Part shown: piece after piece, positions 1 through 5,607 of the stretch | How the letters are laid out: the number at the start of each line of letters is the position of its first letter | Numbering within the stretch: the first letter of the stretch is position 1 | Origin: Thermomicrobiaceae bacterium | GTDB lineage: Bacteria > Chloroflexota > Chloroflexia > Thermomicrobiales > Thermomicrobiaceae | NCBI GenBank assembly: GCA_025966355.1 | Contig: JAICWZ010000143.1 | Coordinates: 1 to 5,607 of the forward strand | Direction: 5' to 3' | DNA: 5,607 nt | The notes under the pieces: model-generated | What the model saw: the letters and a program-made list of their open reading frames with translations, nothing else | Told to the model about the DNA's origin: nothing | Database searches by the model: none | Program-made: the position numbers and the translations under genes

Positions 1-34
1 CCTCCGCAACACGTCCCTCGTTTTCGGCGTTCCC

Positions 35-63
35 CTGGTAATTGTTCCAGAAATTCCTATAAT
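35..63 (+). promoter_or_regulatory. Candidate sigma-70/sigma-A type promoter
   Basis: A perfect TATAAT stands at 58-63 in an otherwise fairly GC-rich region. Seventeen bases upstream, CTGGTA at 35-40 matches the TTGACA consensus at only three of six positions. Transcription would begin near 70 and give the solute-binding protein gene a leader of about 260 nt. The -10 match and spacing are visible in the sequence; promoter activity is inferred. The weak -35 would fit an activated or modest promoter. Confidence 0.4.
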
Positions 64-68
64 TCTGG
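47..68. promoter_or_regulatory. Inverted repeat overlapping the -10 box, candidate operator
   Basis: CCAGAA at 47-52 is the exact reverse complement of TTCTGG at 63-68. The pairing continues inward as ATT/AAT if one A is bulged. The repeat encloses the TATAAT box, a position where a bound dimeric regulator would block RNA polymerase. No regulator gene is in the window and I do not recognise the motif as a known operator. Confidence 0.3.
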
Positions 69-152
69 CGCTTGTGGATGGATGGGTACCGTTCGCGGGC
101 AATACGCTAAACGACGTATTTACAGCTTGAGTTGTGGCCCGTCCAATACGAA

Positions 153-178
153 GTATGGCGCGCGACTTGTCGCCATGT
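153..178 (+). other. Possible hairpin in the 5' leader
   Basis: ATGGCG at 155-160 pairs perfectly with CGCCAT at 171-176. Two G-T wobble pairs extend the stem outward to 153 and 178, and the loop has 10 nt. It would fold in the leader RNA of the transporter operon if transcription starts near 70. It matches no riboswitch class I recognise and could be chance in GC-rich DNA. Confidence 0.2.
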
Positions 179-242
179 CCATTCGGCGGGGAACGATTCG
201 AGACACATACCTGAGCGAAGGAGGCCGGCCGCGGGGAGTCGC

Positions 243-277
243 GGCAACGATTTCGCGATGCTTTCGCGATCATCGCC
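243..277 (+). other. Leader hairpin containing a TTTCGCGAT direct repeat
   Basis: TTTCGCGAT occurs at 251-259 and again at 262-270, so the copies repeat with an 11-bp period, about one helical turn. Each copy contains the palindrome TCGCGA. In RNA, TCGCGA at 253-258 can pair with 264-269 around a 5-nt loop. CGAT at 248-251 can pair with ATCG at 272-275, and GG at 243-244 with CC at 276-277. The element may act as DNA (tandem protein sites) or as RNA (a stem-loop upstream of the ribosome binding site). Neither is proven. Confidence 0.3.
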
Positions 278-312
278 AAATAGTCGATCGGCGGCATGAA
301 TCGCACTAGTCC

Positions 313-320
313 GGGAGGAG
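313..320 (+). promoter_or_regulatory. Ribosome binding site of the solute-binding protein gene
   Basis: GGGAGGAG lies 10 nt before the GTG at 331. An in-frame TAG at 307-309 is followed by no other start codon before that GTG, so the sequence fixes it as the earliest possible start. The next in-frame Met codon (388) has no Shine-Dalgarno-like sequence. Confidence 0.75.
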
Positions 321-330
321 ATCAACCAAC

Positions 331-2106
331 GTGACGCGATTATCCAACGATTCGCCCGACAGCGGCGAATCGATCAATCTCGCACTCATGGGGAAAGCGC
401 TCAGTCGGCGCGGCTTGCTGCGCACGGCGGGGGTGCTCGGTATCGCCGGCATCGCCGGCACGCTGCTCGACGCGTGCGGCAGCAGCAGCGACAATACGCC
501 GTCGTCCGGCTCGACCACGACCTCCGGCTCGTCGTCGTCTGGTTCAACCTCCAGCACCGCATCCAGCGGCTCCTCGGCGTCCCCGGCGGCAACGAGCGCT
601 TCGACCACGGCGTCGTCCGGCGGCGCGGCCAATCCGAATGCGACCCTGACGATCCCGCTGATCAGTAACCCGACACCGAATCCGATTACGCTGCCGGGCG
701 GGCTCTCCTCGATCCTGCTCAACAAGAATCTGTTCGGTCAGCTCGTGCGCCCGGACATGACGTCCGGCCAGCCGGTACCCGACCACGCCGAGAAGTGGGA
801 CGTTTCGGACGACGGCAAAACGTACACCTTCCACCTGCGCAACAACATCAAGTGGCACAACGGCGATCCGTTTAGCGCGGACGACGTGAAGTTCACCTTC
901 GACACGATGCAGGACAAGAACGTCAACGCGACCTTCCTGAACAACCTCGGCCCCTTCACCGGTGCGACAGTGGCGGACCCGCAGACGGTGACGCTGGCAT
1001 TGTCGGAACCCTACGCCCCGTTCCTCGTCATGCTGCAGTACAACATCATGATCATCCCGAAGAAGATTCTGACCGGCGTCGATCTGAACAAACCGGTCGA
1101 CTTTGTTCAGAATCCGGTCGGCACCGGCGCCTACAAGTGGAAAGAGTTCGTCTCGGGCGACCACGTCACGCTCGTGGCGAACCCCGATTACTGGGACGGC
1201 GCACCGAAGATCGGCACCGTTGTCTACAAGATTCTGCCGGACATCAACACCCAGGTGGCGCAGTTGCGCACCGGCGAGGCCGATATCGTGATGATCGAGC
1301 CGTCGCAGGCCGATGCGCTCCAGAATGCCGCCAACGTAGTGATCAACACCGCGAACCAGACCAACTACTACTTCCTCGGGATCAACAACAGCAATCCCCT
1401 CTTCAGCGATGCCCGTGTGCGCCAGGCGATGGCCTACGGGCTCGACCGCGAAACGCTCGTCAAGACGGTCGTGCGTGGCAAGGGCTCGGTCGCCAACGGA
1501 CCGATCTCGCCGCCGATGAACTGGGCCTACCCGAAGGATCAACAGCCGTACCCGTACGACGTTGACAAAGCGAAGCAGTTGCTGAAGGACGCGGGCTGTA
1601 CCACCGAGGGCGGCAAGCTGATGAAGGATGGCAAGCCGTTCGACTTCAAGATCTTGCTCGACGTCGGCAATCCGACCCGGCAGGCGTTCGCCCTGGCCTG
1701 CCAGCAGTACTTCCAGAAGCTCGGCATGAACCCGACGATCGACTCTGAAGAGTTCAACAAGTGGTACGACATGACCTCGAAGTCGGACTACGATACCGCC
1801 ATCGAATGGTGGATCACGCCGCCGGATCCGGATGCGCTCTATAGCGGTTATTCGGACGACAACACCGACAAGTACAAAAACGCCGACGTCGACCAGATGT
1901 TCGCCGACGGTCGCAAGGCGCTGACGCAAGACGAACGAAAGACGATCTACGCCAAGCTCCAGCAGAAGCTGTATGACGACCAGGTCGATGTCTTCATGCT
2001 CTATCCGTTGGAGTTCCGAGCGATCGCCAAGCGCGTGCAGGGTATGCCGGGCATCGGCATTCGCGACGCGCTCTACTACACATACAAGATGACGGTTAGC
2101 TCGTAG
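331..2106 (+). CDS. ABC transporter solute-binding lipoprotein, family 5 (peptide/nickel type)
   Basis: This is the extracytoplasmic receptor of a DppBC-type importer; it binds a ligand outside the membrane and hands it to the permeases encoded next. The 591-residue protein starts at GTG behind a good ribosome binding site. It has a twin-arginine motif (SRRGLLR, residues 25-31), a hydrophobic stretch (about 33-46) and a candidate lipidated Cys49. A Ser/Thr/Gly-rich tether (about 50-98) precedes the binding domain. Family 5 hallmarks include the segment around [15 protein letters not shown] (156-170) and [16 protein letters not shown] (173-188), [10 protein letters not shown] (261-270), the ADIVMIEP region (317-324) and [17 protein letters not shown] (358-374). 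The tether makes it somewhat longer than a typical family member. The twin-arginine signal implies export in the folded state. Family assignment is firm. The ligand cannot be read from the sequence: oligopeptides are the default, while nickel, sugars or opines are also carried by relatives. Confidence 0.95.
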   Translation: MTRLSNDSPDSGESINLALMGKALSRRGLLRTAGVLGIAGIAGTLLDACGSSSDNTPSSGSTTTSGSSSSGSTSSTASSGSSASPAATSASTTASSGGAANPNATLTIPLISNPTPNPITLPGGLSSILLNKNLFGQLVRPDMTSGQPVPDHAEKWDVSDDGKTYTFHLRNNIKWHNGDPFSADDVKFTFDTMQDKNVNATFLNNLGPFTGATVADPQTVTLALSEPYAPFLVMLQYNIMIIPKKILTGVDLNKPVDFVQNPVGTGAYKWKEFVSGDHVTLVANPDYWDGAPKIGTVVYKILPDINTQVAQLRTGEADIVMIEPSQADALQNAANVVINTANQTNYYFLGINNSNPLFSDARVRQAMAYGLDRETLVKTVVRGKGSVANGPISPPMNWAYPKDQQPYPYDVDKAKQLLKDAGCTTEGGKLMKDGKPFDFKILLDVGNPTRQAFALACQQYFQKLGMNPTIDSEEFNKWYDMTSKSDYDTAIEWWITPPDPDALYSGYSDDNTDKYKNADVDQMFADGRKALTQDERKTIYAKLQQKLYDDQVDVFMLYPLEFRAIAKRVQGMPGIGIRDALYYTYKMTVSS

Positions 2107-2118
2107 CGCTTGGACGAC

Positions 2119-2155
2119 ACTGGGGTGGCGCTTCGATGAAAAGCGCCACCCCGGT
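2119..2155 (+). other. Intercistronic hairpin between binding protein and permease genes
   Basis: GGGGTGGCGCTT at 2122-2133 pairs perfectly with 2141-2152 around the 7-nt loop CGATGAA. A wobble and two further pairs extend the stem to 15 bp (2119-2133 with 2141-2155). No T-run follows, so it is not a canonical intrinsic terminator. A hairpin here, 12 nt after a binding protein gene and 9 nt before the permease gene, could protect the upstream mRNA or cause partial termination. Either would yield more binding protein than permease, a common pattern in ABC importers. Confidence 0.65.
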
Positions 2156-2164
2156 CACACCCAA

Positions 2165-3130
2165 ATGACGGCGGAGAACATGGCACGCTATGTTGTGGGC
2201 CGGCTGATCCAGTCGGCAATCCTGTTGGTACTCGTCACCATCATCGTCTTCGGACTGATCCATGCGGCACCGGGCGGTCCCTCGGCCGTGATGGCTGATA
2301 CCAAGCTGCCTGCGGCCCAGATCGCCCGCATGCGGGCCAACCTCGGGCTGGATGAACCGATCCCCGTTCAGTATCTGAAGTGGGTCGAAGCGCTTTCCAA
2401 GGGCGACCTCGGGCTGTCGTACACCGACAACCGTCCGGTGTTGAGCGAGATTCGCCAGCGCTTCCCGAACACGCTGATCCTGGCCGGGACATCATTCGTC
2501 CTGTCGCTCATCGTGTCGATCCCGCTCGGAATCTACAGCGCCAACCGGGCGCGTTCGGCCGCCGACAATATCGTGAGCGCCATGAGTTTCGTCGGTCTGG
2601 CGATTCCGGTCTTCTGGTTCGGCATCGTGCTGATCATCATCTTCTCGGTGAAACTCCACTGGCTGCCGTCATCCGGCATGTACACCACGAATAAGGGCTC
2701 GACCTTTCCCGATCTGCTCAAACATCTGATCATGCCGGCTATTGTGCTGGCGACGCCGACGATCGCCCAGTTCACGCGCTTTGTGCGTGCGAGCATGCTG
2801 GAAGTGATGAGCCAGGATTACGTGCGGACGGCGCGCTCCAAAGGGCTGCCCGAATCGCGCATCACTTACCTGCATGTACTGCGCAACGCATTGGTGCCGA
2901 TTATTACGATCGTCGGCCTCTCCCTGCCGATCGTCGTCGCCGGTGCAGCCGTCACCGAAAGCGTCTTCGGCTGGCCGGGGATGGGACGCCTGGCGGTCGA
3001 CGCGGCCTTCACACGCGACTATCCAGTCGTCATGGGCATCACGGTGCTCGTCGCCGCGTTCGTGATTCTGATTAACCTGGTAACCGACCTCGCCTATATG
3101 CTGGTCGATCCACGTGTGAGATTGAAGTAG
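2165..3130 (+). CDS. Peptide/nickel-type ABC transporter permease, DppB family
   Basis: This is one of the two integral membrane subunits forming the import channel. The 321-residue product has the DppB layout: a first membrane helix at about 15-33, an extracytoplasmic segment with the family pattern LGLDEPIPVQYLKW (60-73) and GDLGLSY (80-86), then five more helices at about 103-124, 136-161, 185-204, 244-264 and 288-313. The cytoplasmic EAA loop that contacts the ATPase is DYVRTARSKGLPESRITYLHV (219-238 and on). ESVFGWPGMGRL (265-276) and the C-terminal LVDPRVRLK are also typical. ATG 2165 has no Shine-Dalgarno sequence. ATG 2180 is preceded by GGCGGAG and gives the family-typical start MARYVVGRLIQ, so the true protein may be five residues shorter. 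The neighbours are the binding protein upstream and the partner permease immediately downstream. Substrate is undetermined. Confidence 0.95.
   Translation: MTAENMARYVVGRLIQSAILLVLVTIIVFGLIHAAPGGPSAVMADTKLPAAQIARMRANLGLDEPIPVQYLKWVEALSKGDLGLSYTDNRPVLSEIRQRFPNTLILAGTSFVLSLIVSIPLGIYSANRARSAADNIVSAMSFVGLAIPVFWFGIVLIIIFSVKLHWLPSSGMYTTNKGSTFPDLLKHLIMPAIVLATPTIAQFTRFVRASMLEVMSQDYVRTARSKGLPESRITYLHVLRNALVPIITIVGLSLPIVVAGAAVTESVFGWPGMGRLAVDAAFTRDYPVVMGITVLVAAFVILINLVTDLAYMLVDPRVRLK
2170..2176 (+). promoter_or_regulatory. Possible ribosome binding site favouring the internal ATG of the DppB-type gene
   Basis: GGCGGAG lies inside the first codons of the longest reading frame and ends 3 nt before ATG 2180, a short but possible spacing. 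The longer start at 2165 is preceded only by the end of the hairpin and a pyrimidine/adenine-rich stretch. Confidence 0.4.
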
Positions 3131-4015
3131 ATGGCTGAAACGACGCTCGCCTCCAAGGCACGCACCAGTAAGCGCGATGCGCAAAGCCCCTTTCATGTCT
3201 TTGCGAACCGGCTGGTCCGTTACCGGCCTGGCTTCTATTCGCTGATCATCCTGGTGATTCTGTACATTCTGGCGTTCATCGGACCGTTCTTCCTGCGCTA
3301 TTCGCCGAATGAACTCGATCTCACGAATATGCTCTCGGGTCCGTCGATCCACCACCTGCTCGGAACGGATGAGAACGGCCGCGATGTCTTCGCGCGCCTG
3401 CTCTACGGTGGGCGCGTTTCGCTCATCGTCGGTCTGATCGCAGTCCTGATCTCGGACACCGTCGGGGTATTGCTCGGCGCGGTCTCCGGCTATTTTGGCA
3501 AGGTGACCGATCTGCTCGTGATGCGCTTCACCGATGCGCTGCTGGCGATCCCCGGCTTCCTGTTACTCCTTGTTGTCCTCTCGCTCTTTAGCCCGAGCCT
3601 GACCAAGATCGAACTGGCAATCGGACTGACAAGCTGGATGACGATCGCGCGGCTGGTGCGCGGCGAGTTCCTGCGCTTCAAAGATTCCGACTTCGTGCTC
3701 GCCTCGAAGTCGATCGGTGCGTCCGACTGGCGGATCATGTTCCGGCATATCCTGCCGCAGTCGGTCTCGCCGGTAATCGTCGCCAGCAGCATTCTGGTCG
3801 GCGTGGCGATCATCCTGGAATCGTCGCTCAGCTATCTCGGCCTCGGCATTCAGCCGCCGCAGGCCAGCTGGGGCAACATGCTGACCGGCGCCCAGAACTA
3901 CGTCTGGACCGAGCCGATGCTCGCCATCTACCCGGGCCTGCTCATCCTCATCACCGTCGCCGCCTTCAACTACTTCGGCGAGGGCCTGCGCACCGCGCTG
4001 AACGTCGCGGAGTAG
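3131..4015 (+). CDS. Peptide/nickel-type ABC transporter permease, DppC family
   Basis: This is the second membrane subunit of the importer. The 294-residue protein has a cytoplasmic N-terminus (1-35), a first helix at about 36-56 (the OppC N-terminal region) and the DppC signature HLLGTDENGRDVFARLLYGG (75-94). Further helices follow at about 96-118, 137-155, 160-176, 212-230 and 263-281. The ATPase-contact EAA loop is DFVLASKSIGASDWRIMFRH (187-206). The late signature SSLSYLGLGIQPPQASWGNM (231-250) and the ending NYFGEGLRTALN (280-291) are diagnostic. The ATG follows the TAG of the DppB-type gene with no gap and has only a weak GAAG upstream, so translation is probably coupled. It is the last gene of the operon: no DppD/DppF-type ATPase follows, and the next genes are convergent. 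Family assignment is firm, substrate unknown. Confidence 0.96.
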   Translation: MAETTLASKARTSKRDAQSPFHVFANRLVRYRPGFYSLIILVILYILAFIGPFFLRYSPNELDLTNMLSGPSIHHLLGTDENGRDVFARLLYGGRVSLIVGLIAVLISDTVGVLLGAVSGYFGKVTDLLVMRFTDALLAIPGFLLLLVVLSLFSPSLTKIELAIGLTSWMTIARLVRGEFLRFKDSDFVLASKSIGASDWRIMFRHILPQSVSPVIVASSILVGVAIILESSLSYLGLGIQPPQASWGNMLTGAQNYVWTEPMLAIYPGLLILITVAAFNYFGEGLRTALNVAE

Positions 4016-4038
4016 GGCGGTTCGTCGAGGAGATCGAT

Positions 4039-4110
4039 CTCTCGCAGAGGCGCGGAGGCGCAGAGATTAAAATAAAGAAGAACTCTGCGCTCTCTGCGCC
4101 TCTGCGAGAG
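4039..4110. terminator. Long imperfect palindrome between convergent genes, probable bidirectional terminator
   Basis: CTCTCGCAGAGGCGC at 4039-4053 is the exact reverse complement of 4096-4110. The inner GCGCAGAG at 4058-4065 is the exact complement of 4083-4090. Between them GGAG at 4054-4057 can pair with CTCT at 4092-4095 (one G-T wobble) if T4091 bulges, giving about 27 pairs around an A-rich 17-nt loop (4066-4082). It begins 24 bases after the DppC-type stop and ends 6 bases from the stop of the minus-strand gene, the place for a shared terminator. Neither side has a clear T-run, so termination is inferred from position and stem strength. Confidence 0.6.
4043..4066. repeat. Three tandem 8-bp units forming one arm of the palindrome
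   Basis: CGCAGAGG (4043-4050), CGCGGAGG (4051-4058) and CGCAGAGA (4059-4066) are head-to-tail copies differing by one or two bases. The opposite arm carries the same unit inverted (CTCTGCGC at 4083-4090, and again within 4092-4105). The modular make-up suggests a repetitive palindromic element and not a one-off terminator. No flanking target-site duplication is visible. Copy number in the genome cannot be judged from one window. Confidence 0.55.
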
Positions 4111-4116
4111 TTACCG

Positions 4117-5205
4117 TTACGCCTCCCGGTGCGCCAGCCGGTAAACGAGCAACGCGTAGGCGGCGAGCGCCCAGATGATGATGACGATGAATGAGAGCCA
4201 GGTCTGCCCGAAGTACGACTGGTTCATCATGCTGTCGAGCATGACGCGCGCTGCCTGACTCGTCGGCAAAAAGTCGAAGATCGTTTGCAGCCAGCCGGGA
4301 ATCGGCAGGCCGACAACGAAGGCGGGTGCCACGACCGGCAGAAGCACGACGCCGCCCCAGGTGTTGAGCTGATTCGCGCTCTTGAAGAGCCCACCGAGCA
4401 GCAGACCGAAGCCGATCATCGTGATACCGAGCGCCAGCGCCGCGAGCGCAAAGAGGACCATGCGTTCCGGCACGACCCGCGTGACCGCGAGAAGCAACAC
4501 CGTCGCGACGACGCTATAGGCGAGCCCGACAAGCGCCTTGGCGATCACGATGTCGACGTACGAGGCGACCAGCACGAGCGCCTCCATCGTCCGCTTCTCG
4601 ACCTCTTCGGTCAGGATGATCGGCACCGCCAGCATGGCGATCATCCCGATCTCCAGAATGACCGCGAACAGCACGAAATAGCGCCGCAGTCCGACCTGGT
4701 CGAAGATCGCATCCGACGCGGTATCGGAGGCGACGCGGCTTACTTCAATCCGCGCGGGGTCCTGCTGACCGGCCATTCCGCGGATCGCCGGATCGATCGC
4801 CGCCGCCACATAGTTGCCCGCGAAGTTCGAGGTTTCAGGCAGGAAGACGGTGAGCCGCGGGGTCGCGCCCTGGGCGATCTGGGCGTCGAAGTTAGCCGGT
4901 ACGACGATGCCGATATCGGCGTCCTTGTCTTCCATCGTTGTACGCACGGCATCCGCCGAGGGCTTTTGATCGAACGTCAGTTTCACCGAATCACCGGAGG
5001 CTGTCTGAATCGTGTCGAGCAGACGCGTCGCGCCGTCCGCATACCAGGCAACGGTCGCGCTCGGCGTTGGGGTCGTGTCGTTGAACATGAAGTTATAGAG
5101 CACGCCGATCGCGATCGGCACGAGGATGGCGACCAGTACACGTGAATCGCGGATGGCGTCCTTGAGATCTTTCTTGAAGATCGACTGGATCATGCGCGGG
5201 TGCAT
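4117..5205 (-). CDS. ABC-2 type transporter permease
   Basis: This is the membrane subunit of an ATP-driven exporter, partner of the ATPase encoded just upstream on the same strand. The 362-residue protein starts with a cytoplasmic amphipathic stretch (IFKKDLKDAIRDSR, 9-22) and a first helix at about 23-41. A large extracytoplasmic domain (about 42-174) includes DADIGIVVPANFDAQI (95-110), typical of the ABC-2 family with a long first loop. Helices follow at about 177-198, 217-242, 248-272, 284-303 and 337-356. The cytoplasmic segment EEVEKRTMEALVLVASYVDI (200-219) is the family's coupling region before helix 3. ATG 5205 has AGAGGGAG (5210-5217) 4 nt upstream; the second Met codon, four codons later, is further from it. 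Relatives include sodium, drug, antibiotic and lipid exporters, so the cargo is not assignable. Length and layout look intact. Confidence 0.9.
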   Translation of the reverse strand: MHPRMIQSIFKKDLKDAIRDSRVLVAILVPIAIGVLYNFMFNDTTPTPSATVAWYADGATRLLDTIQTASGDSVKLTFDQKPSADAVRTTMEDKDADIGIVVPANFDAQIAQGATPRLTVFLPETSNFAGNYVAAAIDPAIRGMAGQQDPARIEVSRVASDTASDAIFDQVGLRRYFVLFAVILEIGMIAMLAVPIILTEEVEKRTMEALVLVASYVDIVIAKALVGLAYSVVATVLLLAVTRVVPERMVLFALAALALGITMIGFGLLLGGLFKSANQLNTWGGVVLLPVVAPAFVVGLPIPGWLQTIFDFLPTSQAARVMLDSMMNQSYFGQTWLSFIVIIIWALAAYALLVYRLAHREA

Positions 5206-5209
5206 GCGG

Positions 5210-5217
5210 CTCCCTCT
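5210..5217 (-). promoter_or_regulatory. Ribosome binding site of the ABC-2 permease gene
   Basis: On the minus strand AGAGGGAG lies between the ATPase stop codon (5220-5222) and the permease ATG (5203-5205), with a 4-nt spacer. The short gap implies co-transcription and probably coupled translation of the two exporter genes. Confidence 0.6.
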
Positions 5218-5219
5218 GT

Positions 5220-5607
5220 TTACAGCGGCCGGCCGGCCAGCTCAATGAAGACATCCTCGAGCGTCCCTTCCTGCGAGTGGAGGGTGAGGACGTTGTCCTG
5301 CGCCATCCACTGCTCCAGGCGCATCGCATCGGCCGGGTTATCCAACCGGATCGTCTCTTCCCGGCGATCACGCAGCAGGACCCGCGCCGTCCGCTGCCCG
5401 TAGCGCAGCTTCAATTCACGCGGTGCGTCGAGCGCCACAATTTCGCCATGGCTCAAGAACGCGACCCGGTCGCAGAGTTCATCCGCCTCTTCCATGTAGT
5501 GTGTGGTGATGAAGACTGTCGTCCCCTTGACGCTCAGACAGGCGACTAGATCGCGCAGTACGCGCGCCGAGGTCGTGTCGAGCCCAAGGGTCGGTTCATC
5601 AAGAAAG
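5220..5607 (-). CDS. ABC-2 type transporter ATP-binding protein, C-terminal part, cut by the window edge
   Basis: This is the cytoplasmic ATPase of the exporter whose membrane subunit is encoded 14 bases downstream. Only the last 128 residues are in the window; the frame stays open to the right edge, so the start lies beyond it. The visible part opens within Walker B (FLDEPT, codons 5589-5606), followed by the D-loop (LGLDTTS) and the H-loop TTH with its His at 5499-5501. ITTHYMEEADELCDRVA is typical of DrrA/CcmA-like ATPases. After the nucleotide-binding domain comes a C-terminal domain resembling the DUF4162 type and ending TLEDVFIELAGRPL, common in ATPases that pair with ABC-2 permeases. 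Walker A, the Q-loop and the signature motif are outside the window and cannot be checked. A Met codon at 5495 lies inside the H-loop region and is not the start. Confidence 0.93.
   Translation of the reverse strand, partial: FLDEPTLGLDTTSARVLRDLVACLSVKGTTVFITTHYMEEADELCDRVAFLSHGEIVALDAPRELKLRYGQRTARVLLRDRREETIRLDNPADAMRLEQWMAQDNVLTLHSQEGTLEDVFIELAGRPL

Larger units (their letters stand above)
1..330. other. Non-coding upstream region of the importer operon
   Basis: I find no convincing gene in this stretch. One plus-strand frame is open from the left edge to a TAG at 307-309, but its codons lack the strong third-position G/C bias of the real genes, and the translation is rich in Arg, Ser and Cys without recognisable motifs. 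What the region does hold is the candidate promoter and inverted repeat (35-68), two possible leader hairpins, an orphan AAGGAGG at 218-224 followed by the 8-bp palindrome GGCCGGCC (223-230), and the ribosome binding site of the next gene. Confidence 0.6.

Noticed and set aside
258..299. Thirteen-codon ORF in the leader, a possible leader peptide
   Set aside because: The nearest Shine-Dalgarno sequence is 33 nt away, the codons show no attenuation-like run, and the ATG lies inside the direct-repeat hairpin.
1..309. Plus-strand frame open from the left edge to a TAG, with an internal ATG at 82
   Set aside because: Codon use lacks the G/C third-position bias of the real genes, the translation has no recognisable motif, and ATG 82 has no ribosome binding site.
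306..725. Minus-strand ORF opposite the binding-protein N-terminus
   Set aside because: Its acidic runs come from reading the Ser/Thr-codon linker backwards; there is no ribosome binding site or domain.
544..1929. 461-codon ORF on the minus strand opposite the binding protein gene
   Set aside because: It is a shadow of the G/C-biased third positions of an unmistakable family 5 binding protein; its translation is rich in Arg, Val and Asp without domain features.
4030..4041. Perfect 12-bp palindrome GAGATCGATCTC, possible operator
   Set aside because: It lies just after the last codon of an operon and overlaps the terminator-like arm, with no promoter or start nearby.
4039..4110. Palindrome as an insertion-sequence end or CRISPR-like array
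   Set aside because: There is no transposase, target-site duplication or spacer-like variable segment; the units abut directly and are inverted about one centre.
4285..5145. 286-codon ORF on the plus strand opposite the ABC-2 permease gene
   Set aside because: The Arg/Asp/His-rich low-complexity translation is typical of an antisense shadow; the minus-strand frame has clear membrane helices and family motifs.
5227..5238. Overlapping GGCCGGCC palindromes
   Set aside because: They lie within the conserved C-terminal codons of the ATPase and are explained by coding sequence.

Overview
This 5.6 kb window is moderately GC-rich, with strongly G/C-biased third codon positions in the real genes. 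The chromosome suggested is a non-model, probably Gram-positive-like (monoderm) bacterium. The solute-binding protein combines a twin-arginine signal, a lipoprotein cysteine and a long Ser/Thr/Gly-rich tether. That combination and the overall style remind me of Chloroflexota, perhaps Thermomicrobia. This is an impression, not a demonstrated placement.

Layout: positions 1-330 are a non-coding leader with a candidate promoter (TATAAT at 58-63 inside an inverted repeat), two possible RNA hairpins and a 9-bp direct repeat. A plus-strand operon follows. It holds a family 5 (peptide/nickel type) solute-binding lipoprotein (331-2106), a 15-bp intercistronic hairpin (2119-2155), a DppB-type permease (2165-3130) and a DppC-type permease (3131-4015, starting on the base after the previous stop). 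The operon ends there without the DppD/DppF ATPases.

A 101-bp gap between convergent genes (4016-4116) holds a very strong imperfect palindrome built from 8-bp GC-rich units. It probably terminates transcription from both sides and looks like a member of a dispersed repeat family. Beyond it, on the minus strand, lies an ABC-2 type exporter operon: an ATPase whose N-terminal half is outside the window (5220 to the right edge) and, 14 bp downstream of it, the membrane subunit (4117-5205).

The plus-strand genes would work together as an importer: the lipoprotein captures a peptide-like ligand outside the membrane and delivers it to the DppB/DppC channel, powered by ATPases encoded elsewhere. 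The minus-strand pair would form a separate exporter. All coding regions belong to well-known families and I see no previously undescribed system. The non-coding structures are the parts most worth a second look.
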